Source: Siphonobacter sp. SORGH_AS_0500
Lineage (GTDB): Bacteria > Bacteroidota > Bacteroidia > Cytophagales > Spirosomataceae
DNA length: 64,000 nucleotides
Direction: 5' to 3'
Assembly: GCF_002838835.1 (NCBI RefSeq)
Contig: NZ_NHPP01000008.1
Location: 186,001-250,000, forward strand
The notes below the pieces were generated by a model. That model was not told where the DNA came from. It saw nothing but the letters and a program-made list of their open reading frames with translations, and searched no databases. Below, piece by piece: positions 1-9,600 of this stretch (the first letter of the stretch is position 1; every line of letters begins with the position of its first letter). Both the position numbers and the translations under genes were made by a program.

Positions 1-963
1 GAACGGCCCGGCGTAAAATCCGGCGAATGACGTAACCAGCCCGAACATTGGAAGGTAACTGTCCATCGGCAATAGCGAAGGCAATGGCCCGGATGTGATC
101 CGAGATGACCCGCATGGCGATGTCTGCCCATTTATCTTCTCCGTAAGTCTTACCAGCTGCTTTTGCAATGAAATCAATCGTTCCGGTGAAAACGTCGGTA
201 TCGTAATTTGATTTTTTTGCTGAATCGCCATGCAAAGACGCTCAAAACCCATTCCCGTATCTACGTGACGAGCGGGCAGAGGTACGAGCGAGCCATCGGC
301 TTTTCGCTCGAATTGCATGAAGACGTTATTCCAGATTTCAACTACCTGTGGGTGATCGGCGTTTACGAGGGACTTGCCGGGAATGGCATCCACTTCGTCC
401 TGATCGCGTAAGTCCACGTGAATTTCCGAGCAGGGGCCGCAGGGACCTACTTCGCCCATTTCCCAGAAATTGTCTTTTTTATTGCCTAAGATGATGCGGT
501 CTTCACTACCCAGAATTTCCTTCCAGAGGTCAAACGCTTCCTGATCGAAAGGCACGCCGTCTTTTTCGTCACCCCCAAAAACCGATACATACAGACGATC
601 TTTGGGAAGTTTATACACTTCCGTTAGTAACTCCCAGGACCAGTGTAATGCTTCTTTTTTGAAATAATCACCAAACGACCAGTTCCCCAGCATTTCGAAC
701 ATCGTGTGGTGGTAAGTATCAAACCCTACATCTTCGAGGTCATTATGCTTACCAGATACCCGAAGACACTTTTGTGTATCCGCGATCCGGCGGGAGGGAG
801 GCGTACCGTTACCCAGGAAATAATCTTTAAACTGAGCCATTCCTGAGTTATTGAACATCAGGGTAGGGTCGTTTTTAGCCACCAGCGGGGCCGAAGGAAC
901 AATTAAATGGCCTTTTGATACAAAAAAATCAAGGAAAGCCTGGCGTATCTCTCTGGAAGTCAT
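1..963 (-). CDS. alaS: Alanyl-tRNA synthetase, N-terminal part (runs off the window; apparent frameshift)
   Basis: AlaRS charges tRNA-Ala in the cytoplasm and is essential. Reading the minus strand from the ATG at 961-963 gives a typical class II AlaRS catalytic domain: [14 protein letters not shown], then [15 protein letters not shown], then [17 protein letters not shown], then [10 protein letters not shown] and [11 protein letters not shown]. After MAIQQK (positions 214-231) the frame is lost at a run of seven A on the minus strand (T-run 212-218). The family sequence ([12 protein letters not shown], later [32 protein letters not shown]) continues in the neighbouring frame to position 1. 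The original frame stays open but encodes unrelated residues. One extra A would restore the frame. The remainder of the gene lies outside the window. Identification is secure; whether the frameshift is real cannot be decided here. Confidence 0.95.
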   Translation of the reverse strand, partial: MTSREIRQAFLDFFVSKGHLIVPSAPLVAKNDPTLMFNNSGMAQFKDYFLGNGTPPSRRIADTQKCLRVSGKHNDLEDVGFDTYHHTMFEMLGNWSFGDYFKKEALHWSWELLTEVYKLPKDRLYVSVFGGDEKDGVPFDQEAFDLWKEILGSEDRIILGNKKDNFWEMGEVGPCGPCSEIHVDLRDQDEVDAIPGKSLVNADHPQVVEIWNNVFMQFERKADGSLVPLPARHVDTGMGFERLCMAIQQKNQITIPTFSPERLISLQKQLVRLTEKINGQTSPCGSSRITSGPLPSLLPMDSYLPMFGLVTSFAGFYAGPF

Positions 964-1333
964 GGGATATTCGTGAGTCAGCAGGTTTCAGTTACTAAAA
1001 GGAAACCGCTGGAAATTAGCCTGCAAAGGTAATTTAAATTTCCTTGCGGGCGAAAGGTGTGTGAAAGAGCAATGATTTTGCGGAGAAGAATTTTTTTTGT
1101 TGAAACCAATTGTTTATAGAAAAATGTTAAAATTATATTTTTGAAAATAGGATTTGTTAAAAGAAAATAAGGCATTTTTAAGGCTCTAATACGGTCAATC
1201 GACCTATTTTTAATTCCCTAACCTTGCAACCATATTTCTTCTGACGTAGTTTACGTTAGAAAGAATAGGGGCAGGGCTATGGACTTTTGGGGCTAGCAAC
1301 ACCTTCACCGGAACTTATTACTATGCGGCGGTT
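964..1333. other. Intergenic region between divergent alaS and the MerR gene
   Basis: About 370 AT-rich bases separating two divergently transcribed genes, so both promoters should lie here. A TATTTTTG box (1136-1143) matches the Bacteroidota -7 consensus TAnnTTTG, but no TTG sits at the expected 19-20 base distance, so no promoter is called. No convincing coding frame was seen. Confidence 0.5.
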
Positions 1334-1753
1334 ATGACGGACGAGAAGCGGTACTATACCATACGAGAAGTAGCAGATATGTTTTCGTTTGATATCTCTA
1401 AAGTGAGATATTGGACGGACAATTTCCCCACGCTCAAAAATAAAGTGAAGCGGAATCGGGGGGGCGACCGTATGTATACCAAAGAAGATATTCGTCAACT
1501 GGAGATTATCTATCAACTGGTTGAAGAACGCGGCTATACCTTAAAAGGAGCCCGCAAATACCTTGAGAACAAAGAATTCAAACAGGAGAATAATACCGAA
1601 CTGGTAGATTCCCTGTTGGAGTTACGCAAGTTTCTGCTGGATCTGAAAGCTACACTTGATGAAAAGACCGGACGTAATCGCAAGTTTGAAGTGGCCGATA
1701 AAGAGGAAAAAGATGAAGAGCAAACCTTGAAGCTGGCTCGTCAGGTGAAATAA
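1334..1753 (+). CDS. MerR-family transcriptional regulator
   Basis: A 139-residue protein with an N-terminal MerR-type winged helix: YYTIREVADMFSFDISKVRYW (residues about 7-27) is the HTH, and GGDRMYTKEDIRQLEIIYQLVEERGYTLKGARKYL (about 43-77) is the wing plus second helix pair. The C-terminal 60 residues are charged and probably form the dimerisation coiled coil. No cysteine cluster is present, so a metal or redox sensor role is unlikely. This short MerR form is common in Bacteroidota; its targets are unknown. It is divergent from alaS and followed by a strong terminator. An in-frame ATG at 1322 is a possible earlier start, but MTDEKRYYTIREV matches the usual family beginning. Confidence 0.85.
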   Translation: MTDEKRYYTIREVADMFSFDISKVRYWTDNFPTLKNKVKRNRGGDRMYTKEDIRQLEIIYQLVEERGYTLKGARKYLENKEFKQENNTELVDSLLELRKFLLDLKATLDEKTGRNRKFEVADKEEKDEEQTLKLARQVK

Positions 1754-1774
1754 AGAAATAGAACATAAGGAAAG

Positions 1775-1799
1775 GCCCGCGATCTTCGTGGGCTTTTTT
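1775..1799 (+). terminator. Rho-independent terminator after the MerR gene
   Basis: An eight-base-pair stem GCCCGCGA/TCGTGGGC with a three-base loop (one G-U pair) is followed by six T. It ends the MerR gene transcript. Confidence 0.85.
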
Positions 1800-1924
1800 G
1801 TTGCCGCTACTAAAACTTTTCAACAGGGGTACGGGTTTTTAGAGAAATTATGGAGAGAGAAGACATTCTTGTTGTATTCTTTTGCGTTATTTATCGACTA
1901 TAATTTTGATTTTTACATACTCTA

Positions 1925-2356
1925 ATGGCTGATACCAAGAACCTCCTGGAACGCATTTTACATTCCGTTTTTTTTAAAAGTGCTCAGAAAAAAGCCAGCA
2001 AGTCGGCTCGTAATCCTGCTTTTCTTTTACAGTTAATGACCCGTGTTTTCCAGGCTTCCAACAAAGCTGGAATCATCAGCGATGTACAGGAAAAAATTAG
2101 TTTACTAGGACGGCTGATTCGGGCTTATGCCAAAGGCGAGTACCGCACATTACCCTGGAAAAGTCTGGTATTAACCGTTACTGTGCTGATCTATTTTGTC
2201 AGCCCCATTGATGTGATTCCTGATTTATTACCCATCGTAGGATTTACGGATGATGTAGCCTTGTTAGTATGGTTGTTTCGCACGATTTCCACCGATCTGG
2301 ACGCCTTCAGTGAGTGGGAGAAACGGGGAGCAGTGACGGTTGAAGAGGTAAAATAG
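1925..2356 (+). CDS. DUF1232 (YkvA-type) membrane protein
   Basis: A 143-residue protein whose second half carries the DUF1232 signature: a hydrophobic segment (SLVLTVTVLIYFVSPIDVIPD, residues about 80-100) running into LLPIVGFTDDVALLVWLF. The YFVSPIDVIPDLLPxxGFxDD core is diagnostic. The family is membrane associated and without an established biochemical role. The N-terminal 75 residues are basic and probably cytoplasmic. It stands alone on the plus strand between the MerR gene and tatA, with about 170 bases upstream for its own promoter. Confidence 0.85.
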   Translation: MADTKNLLERILHSVFFKSAQKKASKSARNPAFLLQLMTRVFQASNKAGIISDVQEKISLLGRLIRAYAKGEYRTLPWKSLVLTVTVLIYFVSPIDVIPDLLPIVGFTDDVALLVWLFRTISTDLDAFSEWEKRGAVTVEEVK

Positions 2357-2458
2357 GGCTCGAGCCTTCGATGGTGTAAAAGAAAAAGCTCGGAGTAAAT
2401 ACCGAATTTTTCACCTGAAATTCTTAACTTTACATTCATATTATTAAAGACATTGATT

Positions 2459-2659
2459 ATGGAAATGGCAACAATTTTGGCGTTTGGCCTCGGTGGTCCC
2501 GAAATCGCCCTGATTATTTTTGCCCTTGTTCTCCTCTTTGGAGCCAAGAAAATCCCTGAACTCGCAAGAGGCTTAGGAAAGGGCATTCGCGAGTTCAAGG
2601 ACGCTAGTAAAGATGTCCGCAGCGAAATTGAAAAAGCAGGCGACGAAGCCAATAAATAG
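2459..2659 (+). CDS. tatA: Twin-arginine translocase subunit TatA
   Basis: TatA/Hcf106-type protein of 66 residues that oligomerises in the inner membrane to let folded twin-arginine substrates pass. It has the expected order: a short periplasmic end, one membrane helix with the [29 protein letters not shown] pattern (residues about 10-38, read in pieces as [26 protein letters not shown]), then a charged amphipathic helix [17 protein letters not shown]. The [11 protein letters not shown] motif is diagnostic. I chose the ATG at 2459; a TTG six bases earlier is in frame but would only add two residues. TAACTTTA-like sequence about 35 bases upstream could be a -7 box. No tatC is seen nearby. Confidence 0.92.
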   Translation: MEMATILAFGLGGPEIALIIFALVLLFGAKKIPELARGLGKGIREFKDASKDVRSEIEKAGDEANK

Positions 2660-2745
2660 TCGTTTTTGCTACTACTTCAGGGCATAGTCACACGGCTAGG
2701 CCCTTTTGTCGTTTTTTACAGAATCCTCAGATTATCCAGTATATT

Positions 2746-4188
2746 TTGAAGTACTACTCCTCCTTCCGTTCGCTTCAGCAGGATTTACGCCAAGGCACCA
2801 CTTCCTGCCTTGCCATGGTCGATTATTACCTGAACCGTATTGAAAATCACACTCATCTGAATGCCTTTCTGGACGTTTACGCAGACGATGCCCGTACTCA
2901 GGCCAGTCGTGTAGACGCCAAGCTAGCCGCCGGAACGGCTGGAAAGCTGGCAGGAATGGTCATCGGCATCAAAGACCTACTTTGCTATGCCGATCACGGA
3001 GTACAAGGGGGGAGTAAAATTCTGAACGGATTCGTCTCGCAGTTTACGGCTACCGCCGTGCAACGTCTGTTGGATGCCGATGCAGTGATTATTGGTCGGC
3101 AGAACTGCGACGAATTTGGGATGGGCTCTTCGAACGAAAACTCTGCTTTCGGTCCGGTGCGAAATGCCTTCGATGAAAGTCGGGTACCGGGCGGTTCTTC
3201 GGGTGGGTCTGCCGTTGCCGTTCAGGCCGATTTATGCTTTGCTTCCATTGGTACCGATACGGGTGGTTCGGTTCGGCAGCCTGCTGCCTTTTGCGGAGTA
3301 GTCGGTTTAAAACCAACGTATTCACGTGTATCCCGCTGGGGCCTGTTAGCGTACGCTTCTTCTTTCGATACCATCGGCCCGATTACCCGTTGTGTAGAAG
3401 ATGCTGCCCTGATTCTGGAGGTCATGGCGGGAGCGGATGAGCAGGACAGCACCGTCTCGCAAACCCCGGTTCCTGCGTACTCGGAGAAATTAACTTCGGG
3501 TGGTCTGAGAAAAATTGGCTATTTTCGTGAAAGTATCGATTCAGAAGGAGTAGACGAATCAGTGAAAGCCGTTCTTCGTCAGACCATTGAACGCTTACAG
3601 GCCGAAGGGCATACCTTAGTTCCGATTGATTTTCCGTTGGCTCATTATTACCTGCCAACGTATTATATTCTGACTACGGCTGAAGTAAGCTCCAATCTTT
3701 CCCGTTACGACGGCGTTAGATACGGTTACCGAAGTCCGCAGGCCGTTGATCTGGATTCGCTATACCGACTCAGTCGTACCGAAGGTTTAGGCAGCGAGGC
3801 CCGCAAACGAATTCTGCTGGGGACATTTGTTTTAAGTGCAAATTATTATGACGCTTATTACACGAAAGCACAGCGAGTTCGGCGTTTAATCAAGGAAGAA
3901 ATCGAAAGGCATTTCCAGGAAGTAGATTTTATTCTGTATCCCACCACGCCTTCAGTTGCCTTTCCTTTAGGAGAAAAGTCTTCGGACCCCTTAAAAGAGT
4001 TTCTGGCTGACATCTTTACGGTGCAGGCCAACCTCACGGGCACTCCCGCTATTTCACTTCCGCTGGGAAAAGATAGTCAGGGTTTACCCGTTGGCATTCA
4101 GGTGATAGCCCCTGCCTTTGGCGAAGAACAGTTACTTGCTTTTGCCAAGTCTCTGGAGGGGATTACTGAGCCGCAATTAACGATGTAA
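2746..4188 (+). CDS. gatA: Glutamyl-tRNA(Gln)/aspartyl-tRNA(Asn) amidotransferase subunit A
   Basis: GatA, the amidase subunit of the GatCAB complex, releases ammonia from glutamine for conversion of Glu-tRNA(Gln) to Gln-tRNA(Gln). The 480-residue sequence has the amidase signature family triad: Lys in VIGIKDLLCY (about residue 76), cis-Ser in GGSSGGSAVAV (about 150) and nucleophile Ser in GTDTGGSVRQPAAFCG (about 175). The C-terminal LTGTPAISLPLG and GLPVGIQVIAP blocks are also typical. Length is normal. The start is a TTG (MKYYSSFRSLQQDL), since no ATG or GTG is in frame upstream; this matches the beginning of relatives. gatB and gatC are not in the window, as is usual in this phylum where the genes are scattered. 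Confidence 0.95.
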   Translation: MKYYSSFRSLQQDLRQGTTSCLAMVDYYLNRIENHTHLNAFLDVYADDARTQASRVDAKLAAGTAGKLAGMVIGIKDLLCYADHGVQGGSKILNGFVSQFTATAVQRLLDADAVIIGRQNCDEFGMGSSNENSAFGPVRNAFDESRVPGGSSGGSAVAVQADLCFASIGTDTGGSVRQPAAFCGVVGLKPTYSRVSRWGLLAYASSFDTIGPITRCVEDAALILEVMAGADEQDSTVSQTPVPAYSEKLTSGGLRKIGYFRESIDSEGVDESVKAVLRQTIERLQAEGHTLVPIDFPLAHYYLPTYYILTTAEVSSNLSRYDGVRYGYRSPQAVDLDSLYRLSRTEGLGSEARKRILLGTFVLSANYYDAYYTKAQRVRRLIKEEIERHFQEVDFILYPTTPSVAFPLGEKSSDPLKEFLADIFTVQANLTGTPAISLPLGKDSQGLPVGIQVIAPAFGEEQLLAFAKSLEGITEPQLTM

Positions 4189-4327
4189 TTAATCAACCGA
4201 ATGAATAGAAAGTTATTGCTTTTTGCAAGAAGAGCAATAATGAGCACCCTTCTGCCCCACTGATCGATAAAGTATGTCCTGAGAGTTTCGCGAGGAAACT
4301 CCAGTATCACCTAACAACAAACTCTCA

Positions 4328-5764
4328 ATGATGAGACCAATTCGAATCCTGACTGTTGCAGCAGCGATTGCCTCATTTTCGATTTGTTCCGTAGGAGCAC
4401 AGACCGATTCGACGCAAAAGAGTATTGCTTCCGCTACGGTTACGAAAGATTCCGTGCCACAGGTTGATTACAACCTGGTTCACGAGCGGATGAAAAAACT
4501 TCAAAAGGAGATTCCCCTGAATCACAACGATGTAACGCATCAGTACGTCGAATTTTTTACGTTTCGTAAGCCTTCTTTTGTGAAGGAAATGCTGGAACGA
4601 AAAGCCTTGTTTTTTCCCATTTTTGAAAAATACCTCGCTCAGTACGGATTACCCGATGAGTTGAAGTATCTCTCCCTGATTGAATCACGGCTAGACCCCA
4701 AGATTATCTCACACGCCGGAGCTGGCGGGTTATGGCAGTTCATGCCCAGCACTGGACGCATTGATTTCAAGTTACGGATTGATAAATACGTAGACGAACG
4801 CTTTGACCCTTACAAGGCTACCGAAGCGGCCTGTAAGTATTTCCTGCAACTCGGTCGGATTTTTAATAATGACTGGGAAATGATGCTGGCATCCTATAAC
4901 AGCGGTCCGGGCAATGTTTCGCGGGCGGTTCGCCGTTCGGGCAAGAGTAGCTATTGGGATGTGTATCCCTACCTGCACAAGGAAACGCGGGGTTATGTAC
5001 CTCAATACGCGGCGATTGTTTACATGATGCATTATGCCGCAGATCATGGCATCAAGCCCGATACGGTTCGCTCAATTGCTGCGTTTGATACGATTCACGT
5101 CAATTCTTACATGAATCTGAAAATGCTGGCGACTGCGGGTCAATTTTCCTACGATAAATTCAGACAGCTGAATCCACAGATTCTGACGGATGTTTTACCA
5201 GAAGATACCCGTCGGTATCCCATCCGCCTGCCTAAAGAGGAGCTAAAGCATTTTTACGCTCACCGTCAGGAAGTAATGCTGTCTGCTACACAGTCTCCGT
5301 TTGCGGAGCGTACCATGCTGGCTTCCAACACAACCAGCAACGAAAGCGATGAAGATCAGGATGCAGAAGCGAAAGTAACAACGCAGTCGAAACGATTGTC
5401 CCACAAAGTTCGTCGGGGCGAAACCCTGTTTTCAATTGCCCGCAAATATCAGGTAGCCGATGCTCAGCTTAAAAACTGGAATCACCTGGGTCGTCACAAT
5501 AAAATTCATGCTGGACAATCGTTGGTGATTTACAAGCAGGTGGATGTAAGTACACAACCGACGGCTACTTTAGCGAAAAATACGACGAAGGCTTCACGTG
5601 AAGATCGGTTGAGTAAAGTTCGGAAATACCATACCGTTCAGCCCGGCGATTCACTCTGGAAAATTTCGCAACGGTACGGTGGCATCTCCATTGATAAACT
5701 GAAAAAACTAAACGGCATTAAGGGGAATGATGTAAAACCCGGCCAGAAGTTAATTGTGATTTAA
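4328..5764 (+). CDS. MltD-like membrane-bound lytic transglycosylase with two LysM domains
   Basis: A 478-residue exported murein hydrolase. Residues 1-25 form a signal peptide ending near VGAQT. The SLT goose-type lysozyme domain follows (about 100-260): LPDELKYLSLIESRLDP contains the catalytic Glu, then GAGGLWQFMPSTGR, ASYNSGPGNVSRAV and YVPQYAAIVYMM. Two LysM peptidoglycan-binding modules close the protein, beginning HKVRRGETLFSIARKY (about 358) and YHTVQPGDSLWKISQRY (about 435). It cleaves the MurNAc-GlcNAc bond to leave 1,6-anhydro ends, acting in the periplasm. The gene is monocistronic and ends in a strong hairpin. ATG codons at 4328 and 4331 are both possible starts. Orthology to E. 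coli mltD is by architecture only. Confidence 0.93.
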   Translation: MMRPIRILTVAAAIASFSICSVGAQTDSTQKSIASATVTKDSVPQVDYNLVHERMKKLQKEIPLNHNDVTHQYVEFFTFRKPSFVKEMLERKALFFPIFEKYLAQYGLPDELKYLSLIESRLDPKIISHAGAGGLWQFMPSTGRIDFKLRIDKYVDERFDPYKATEAACKYFLQLGRIFNNDWEMMLASYNSGPGNVSRAVRRSGKSSYWDVYPYLHKETRGYVPQYAAIVYMMHYAADHGIKPDTVRSIAAFDTIHVNSYMNLKMLATAGQFSYDKFRQLNPQILTDVLPEDTRRYPIRLPKEELKHFYAHRQEVMLSATQSPFAERTMLASNTTSNESDEDQDAEAKVTTQSKRLSHKVRRGETLFSIARKYQVADAQLKNWNHLGRHNKIHAGQSLVIYKQVDVSTQPTATLAKNTTKASREDRLSKVRKYHTVQPGDSLWKISQRYGGISIDKLKKLNGIKGNDVKPGQKLIVI

Positions 5765-5770
5765 AACCAG

Positions 5771-5801
5771 CGAAAGGTGAGTCAGAAAGGCTCACCTTTC
5801 G
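5771..5801 (+). terminator. Hairpin terminator after the lytic transglycosylase gene
   Basis: Perfect 11-base-pair stem CGAAAGGTGAG/CTCACCTTTCG with a nine-base loop, followed by a short pyrimidine run (TTCCCT). It lies between the transglycosylase stop and ruvA. Confidence 0.75.
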
Positions 5802-5820
5802 TTCCCTATACACGCCTGCC

Positions 5821-6414
5821 ATGATTGCTTACCTAGACGGAAAACTAGCTTTAAAAGAACCAGCTTACATTATTATTGATGTACAGGGAGTGGGTTATGA
5901 AGTTCGCATTTCTCTGCAAACGTTTTCGACCTTACCCGAGGTAAACGAAAAATGTCGATTGTTTACTTTTCTGAATATTCGGGAAGACGCTCATGTCCTA
6001 TTTGGATTTCGGGAGATGACCGAAAAACAGTTATTCCTGGATTTAGTAAGCGTTTCCGGTATTGGCCCGAACACGGCTCTGGTTATGCTTTCGTCACTTT
6101 CTTCGGTGGAAATCCGGCAAGCCATCATTACCGAAGATTTACGCGTTATTCAGGGAATTAAGGGCATTGGAGCCAAAACGGCACAACGGGTGATTCTGGA
6201 GCTAAAAGACAAACTCAAGAAAGATCACCTGGCTTCGGGCAGCATGACAACCAACCTCTTCCTCGGCCCTAATTCAGCCGCCCGGACGGATGCTATTTCA
6301 GCTTTGATTGTCATGGGAATCCCTCGTCCAGTTGCCGAAAAATCCGTGGATACCATCCTGAAAAAACAACCGGATAGTACAGTAGAAGAATTAATCAAAT
6401 TATCACTGAGATAA
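5821..6414 (+). CDS. ruvA: Holliday junction DNA helicase subunit RuvA
   Basis: RuvA binds Holliday junctions as a tetramer and loads the RuvB motor for branch migration. The 197-residue sequence shows the three family domains: an N-terminal OB fold (MIAYLDGKLALKEPAYIIID...GVGYEVRIS), two helix-hairpin-helix motifs (LVSVSGIGPNTALVML and IQGIKGIGAKTAQRVILEL, residues about 75-130), and a C-terminal RuvB-binding three-helix domain after a linker (AARTDAISALIVMGIPRPVAEKSV). Length is normal. It is followed by its own terminator, so it is not cotranscribed with sprA. Confidence 0.96.
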   Translation: MIAYLDGKLALKEPAYIIIDVQGVGYEVRISLQTFSTLPEVNEKCRLFTFLNIREDAHVLFGFREMTEKQLFLDLVSVSGIGPNTALVMLSSLSSVEIRQAIITEDLRVIQGIKGIGAKTAQRVILELKDKLKKDHLASGSMTTNLFLGPNSAARTDAISALIVMGIPRPVAEKSVDTILKKQPDSTVEELIKLSLR

Positions 6415-6458
6415 CGTTTTAAATAGATTTTAAAAAATACCATTTCTTAATTGCGAAC

Positions 6459-6485
6459 AAGTGGGAGCCCATCCCACTTTTTTTT
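6459..6485 (+). terminator. Rho-independent terminator after ruvA
   Basis: Perfect stem AAGTGGGA/TCCCACTT with a five-base loop, ending in a run of eight to nine T. Confidence 0.88.
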
Positions 6486-6600
6486 GCAATTTTACTCCAG
6501 TTTCTGCGTTTAGGTTGCGGTAACCTGCCATTGGTTCCTCAGTCCCTCAATAGTTAACACGTACCTACCCCAGTTTATATATAGGACATTATACCTAACA

Positions 6601-9600
6601 ATGCGAATTTTCCAACCCGTTCGAAAGTCAGGAGTTTATTCCCGGCGGAGGCGATGGATTACGGTACCCGGATTTATAAGGGCTTTCTTCTTGATTGGAA
6701 CAACGTTTATGGTCGCCAAGGGCCAGGTTGTTCGCCCTGATTCTGTTCAGCAGGATACACTGTACCGTACCAAAACTGGCCGACGACCCTATCTAAAAGT
6801 ACCAGACCGATTAGGCAGCCGATTCAGCTATCGTTTGCCGCAGTCGCCCTTAGTGCCCCATGATCCTAAAACCTTACAAACCCAATTCAGATACGATCCC
6901 AACGGACAGCGGATTATTGTAGATGATCACTTTAAAGTAGGGGATGCACATCTGCCTTACCGAACCGGCGAAGCCATTTCGCTGGATGAATACCTGCGAA
7001 TTCAGAACGACGCTTCCTACCGGGACTTAATTCGTGAATACGCGGCTCGTTCAGATGGTAAAAGTGAAGTTTCGGGTCGGGGACTTTTTCCAAAAATAAA
7101 ACTGACGGACCCTTCGCTCGACCGGATCTTTGGTTCGAATATTATCGACTTTCTACCCAACGGTTCGGTAATGCTCGACTTTGGGTATCTCCACCAGAAC
7201 ATTGATAACCCGGCTATTCCCGTACGGCAGCGTCGGACGGGCAACTTCATTTTTAATGAACAGATTGCCATCAACTTCGCTGGAAAAATTGGTGATAAGC
7301 TCAACCTGAATACCAATTTTGATACCAAAGCCGCTTTCAATTTTGAGAATAAGCTCAAGCTTGGTTTCCGAAATCAGGAAGAAGACATTATTCAGCGGGT
7401 GGAAGCGGGGAACACTAGTTTTCGAACCAATAGCCAGTTAATTCCTAGTGTTGAGAACCTTTTTGGAGCCAATGTAGCTCTGCGGTTTGGCAAACTGGAT
7501 GTGAATATCGTAGCGGCTCAACAACGTTCTAAACGTCAGAGCATGACCCTGAAAAATGGGGCCCAGAACAGGCCGTTTAGCATTCGTGAAGACTTATACG
7601 ACGAGAACCGTCACTTTTTCCTTAGCCATTTTTTCCGGGATAATTACGAACGTTCCTTGCAGCAGTTACCCATGATTACCTCCGGGGTAAATGTAACGCG
7701 GGTAGAAGTGTACGTAACCAACCGCTCCCAGAGTACGGAGACCTTGCGAAATCTGGTAGGGTTGACGGATATGGGTGAAGGAAATCCGTATAACCGCACT
7801 TCTCCGCTGGTACAGCCTATTTCGGGTTCGGCCAGTTCACCAGCTAGTAATGCCATCAATGGATTGTTCCAGAATGTTTCCCAAAATCCCGTCGTTCGTC
7901 AGATTGATAATGTAGCTTCTGAGTTAACGGGCAGCAGTTATACGCGAGGTATTGACTTTGATATCTTACGAGGAGCCCGGAAACTCGGCGAACGCGAATT
8001 TAAATTTCATCCACAGCTGGGGTACATTTCGTTATTAACCCCAGTTCGAAACGATGAAGTGATTGCCGTTGCCTACGAGTACACCTATCAGGGGCGGAGT
8101 TACAAAGTCGGTGAGTTAACAGAAGATTACCAGAACCGTCAGCAGGATGAAGTCATTGTTCTGAAATTATTGAAGTCGTCAACCATTCGGAATAATACCA
8201 GCATTCCGATGTGGGATCTGATGATGAAGAATATTTATTCCCTCAGCACGCAAACGCAGTCCAATAATACCAGCAGTTCGACGACGTATACCGGAACAAC
8301 GGTCAGTGTTCAGAAGCAGGGTTTCCAACTACGAGTTATTTATAAAGACGATATTACGGGGGTAGATAACCCCGCTCTTCAGGAAAGTAATATTGCCGGA
8401 ATTCCGCTGGTGCAGGTCATGAATCTGGATAAACTTAACCAGATGAGCGACCGACAGCCCGACGGAAATTTTGATTACGTAGAAGACGTAACCATCGACT
8501 CCAAAAATGGTCGGGTTATCTTCCCGGTGCTGGAGCCTTTCGGGTCAACGCTACGAAATCGGCTGAGTGCAGATAATCCTGCTTTGGTAGAAAAATACGT
8601 ACAAACCACATTATACCGAGGTACGCAGATTGACGCAACGCAGGAGACGGATAAGAATAAATTCTACATTTCAGGAAGTTATCAGGGAGCCAACGGAGCT
8701 CAGATTCAACTGGGTTTTGGAGTGGATGAAAAAACGGTTCAGGTGTCAGCTGGAGGCGTTGCTTTAAATCCCGGAACGGACTTCGTGGTGGAAGCCGGAA
8801 GCGTTCGGATACTGAACGAATCGCTGATGAATTCGGGTAAAGACGTAACCATCAGTTGGGAAACGCCGGATCTGTTCAATAATCAGGTGCGAACGATGCT
8901 GGCGGGGCGTTTTGATTACCGAGTTGACCGGAACTTCAACATTGGAGCAACGGTAATGCGTTTACGCGAAAGTACCCCTGGTAACATTACCCGCGTGGCG
9001 TTAGGAAACGAACCCGTTAATAATTTCCTGTTTGGGCTGGATGCCAACCTGAAGAAAGACGTTCCGATCCTGACGAAAGCTCTGGACGCTTTGCCATTCC
9101 TGCAAACGAAGGAAATGTCAACGATTGCTTTTTCGGGCGAGTACGCTCAGTTATTACCCGGCGTAACGCCGCGTTCCCGGAATCGGAGTTACCTCGACGA
9201 CTTCGAAGGCAGCCGAACCATTTATGACTTTACCCGTCAGCCCATCAAATGGCGGTTGGGGGCTACACCCGATGGATTCCCGAAAGGTAATGCTGCGAAC
9301 CCACTGGAATATGCCTATCGCCGAGCCATGATTTCGGTATATAATATTGATCAGACCGTTTACGGAACGGGTGGACTAGGAAACAATTCCGTACCGGGCA
9401 ATCTGGACGTTAGTAACGTATACGAACGCCAATTTATGCCGCAGGATATTTTCAAAGGAAAAGCTACCCTTAACTATAACCTCCCGCTCAATACGCTCGA
9501 CATCGCCTATTTCCCCTCCGAACGCGGGATGTACAATTACAACCCGGACCTGACTTCGGAAGGCTTATTACGTAACCCCAAACAAAATTTTGGAGCCATT

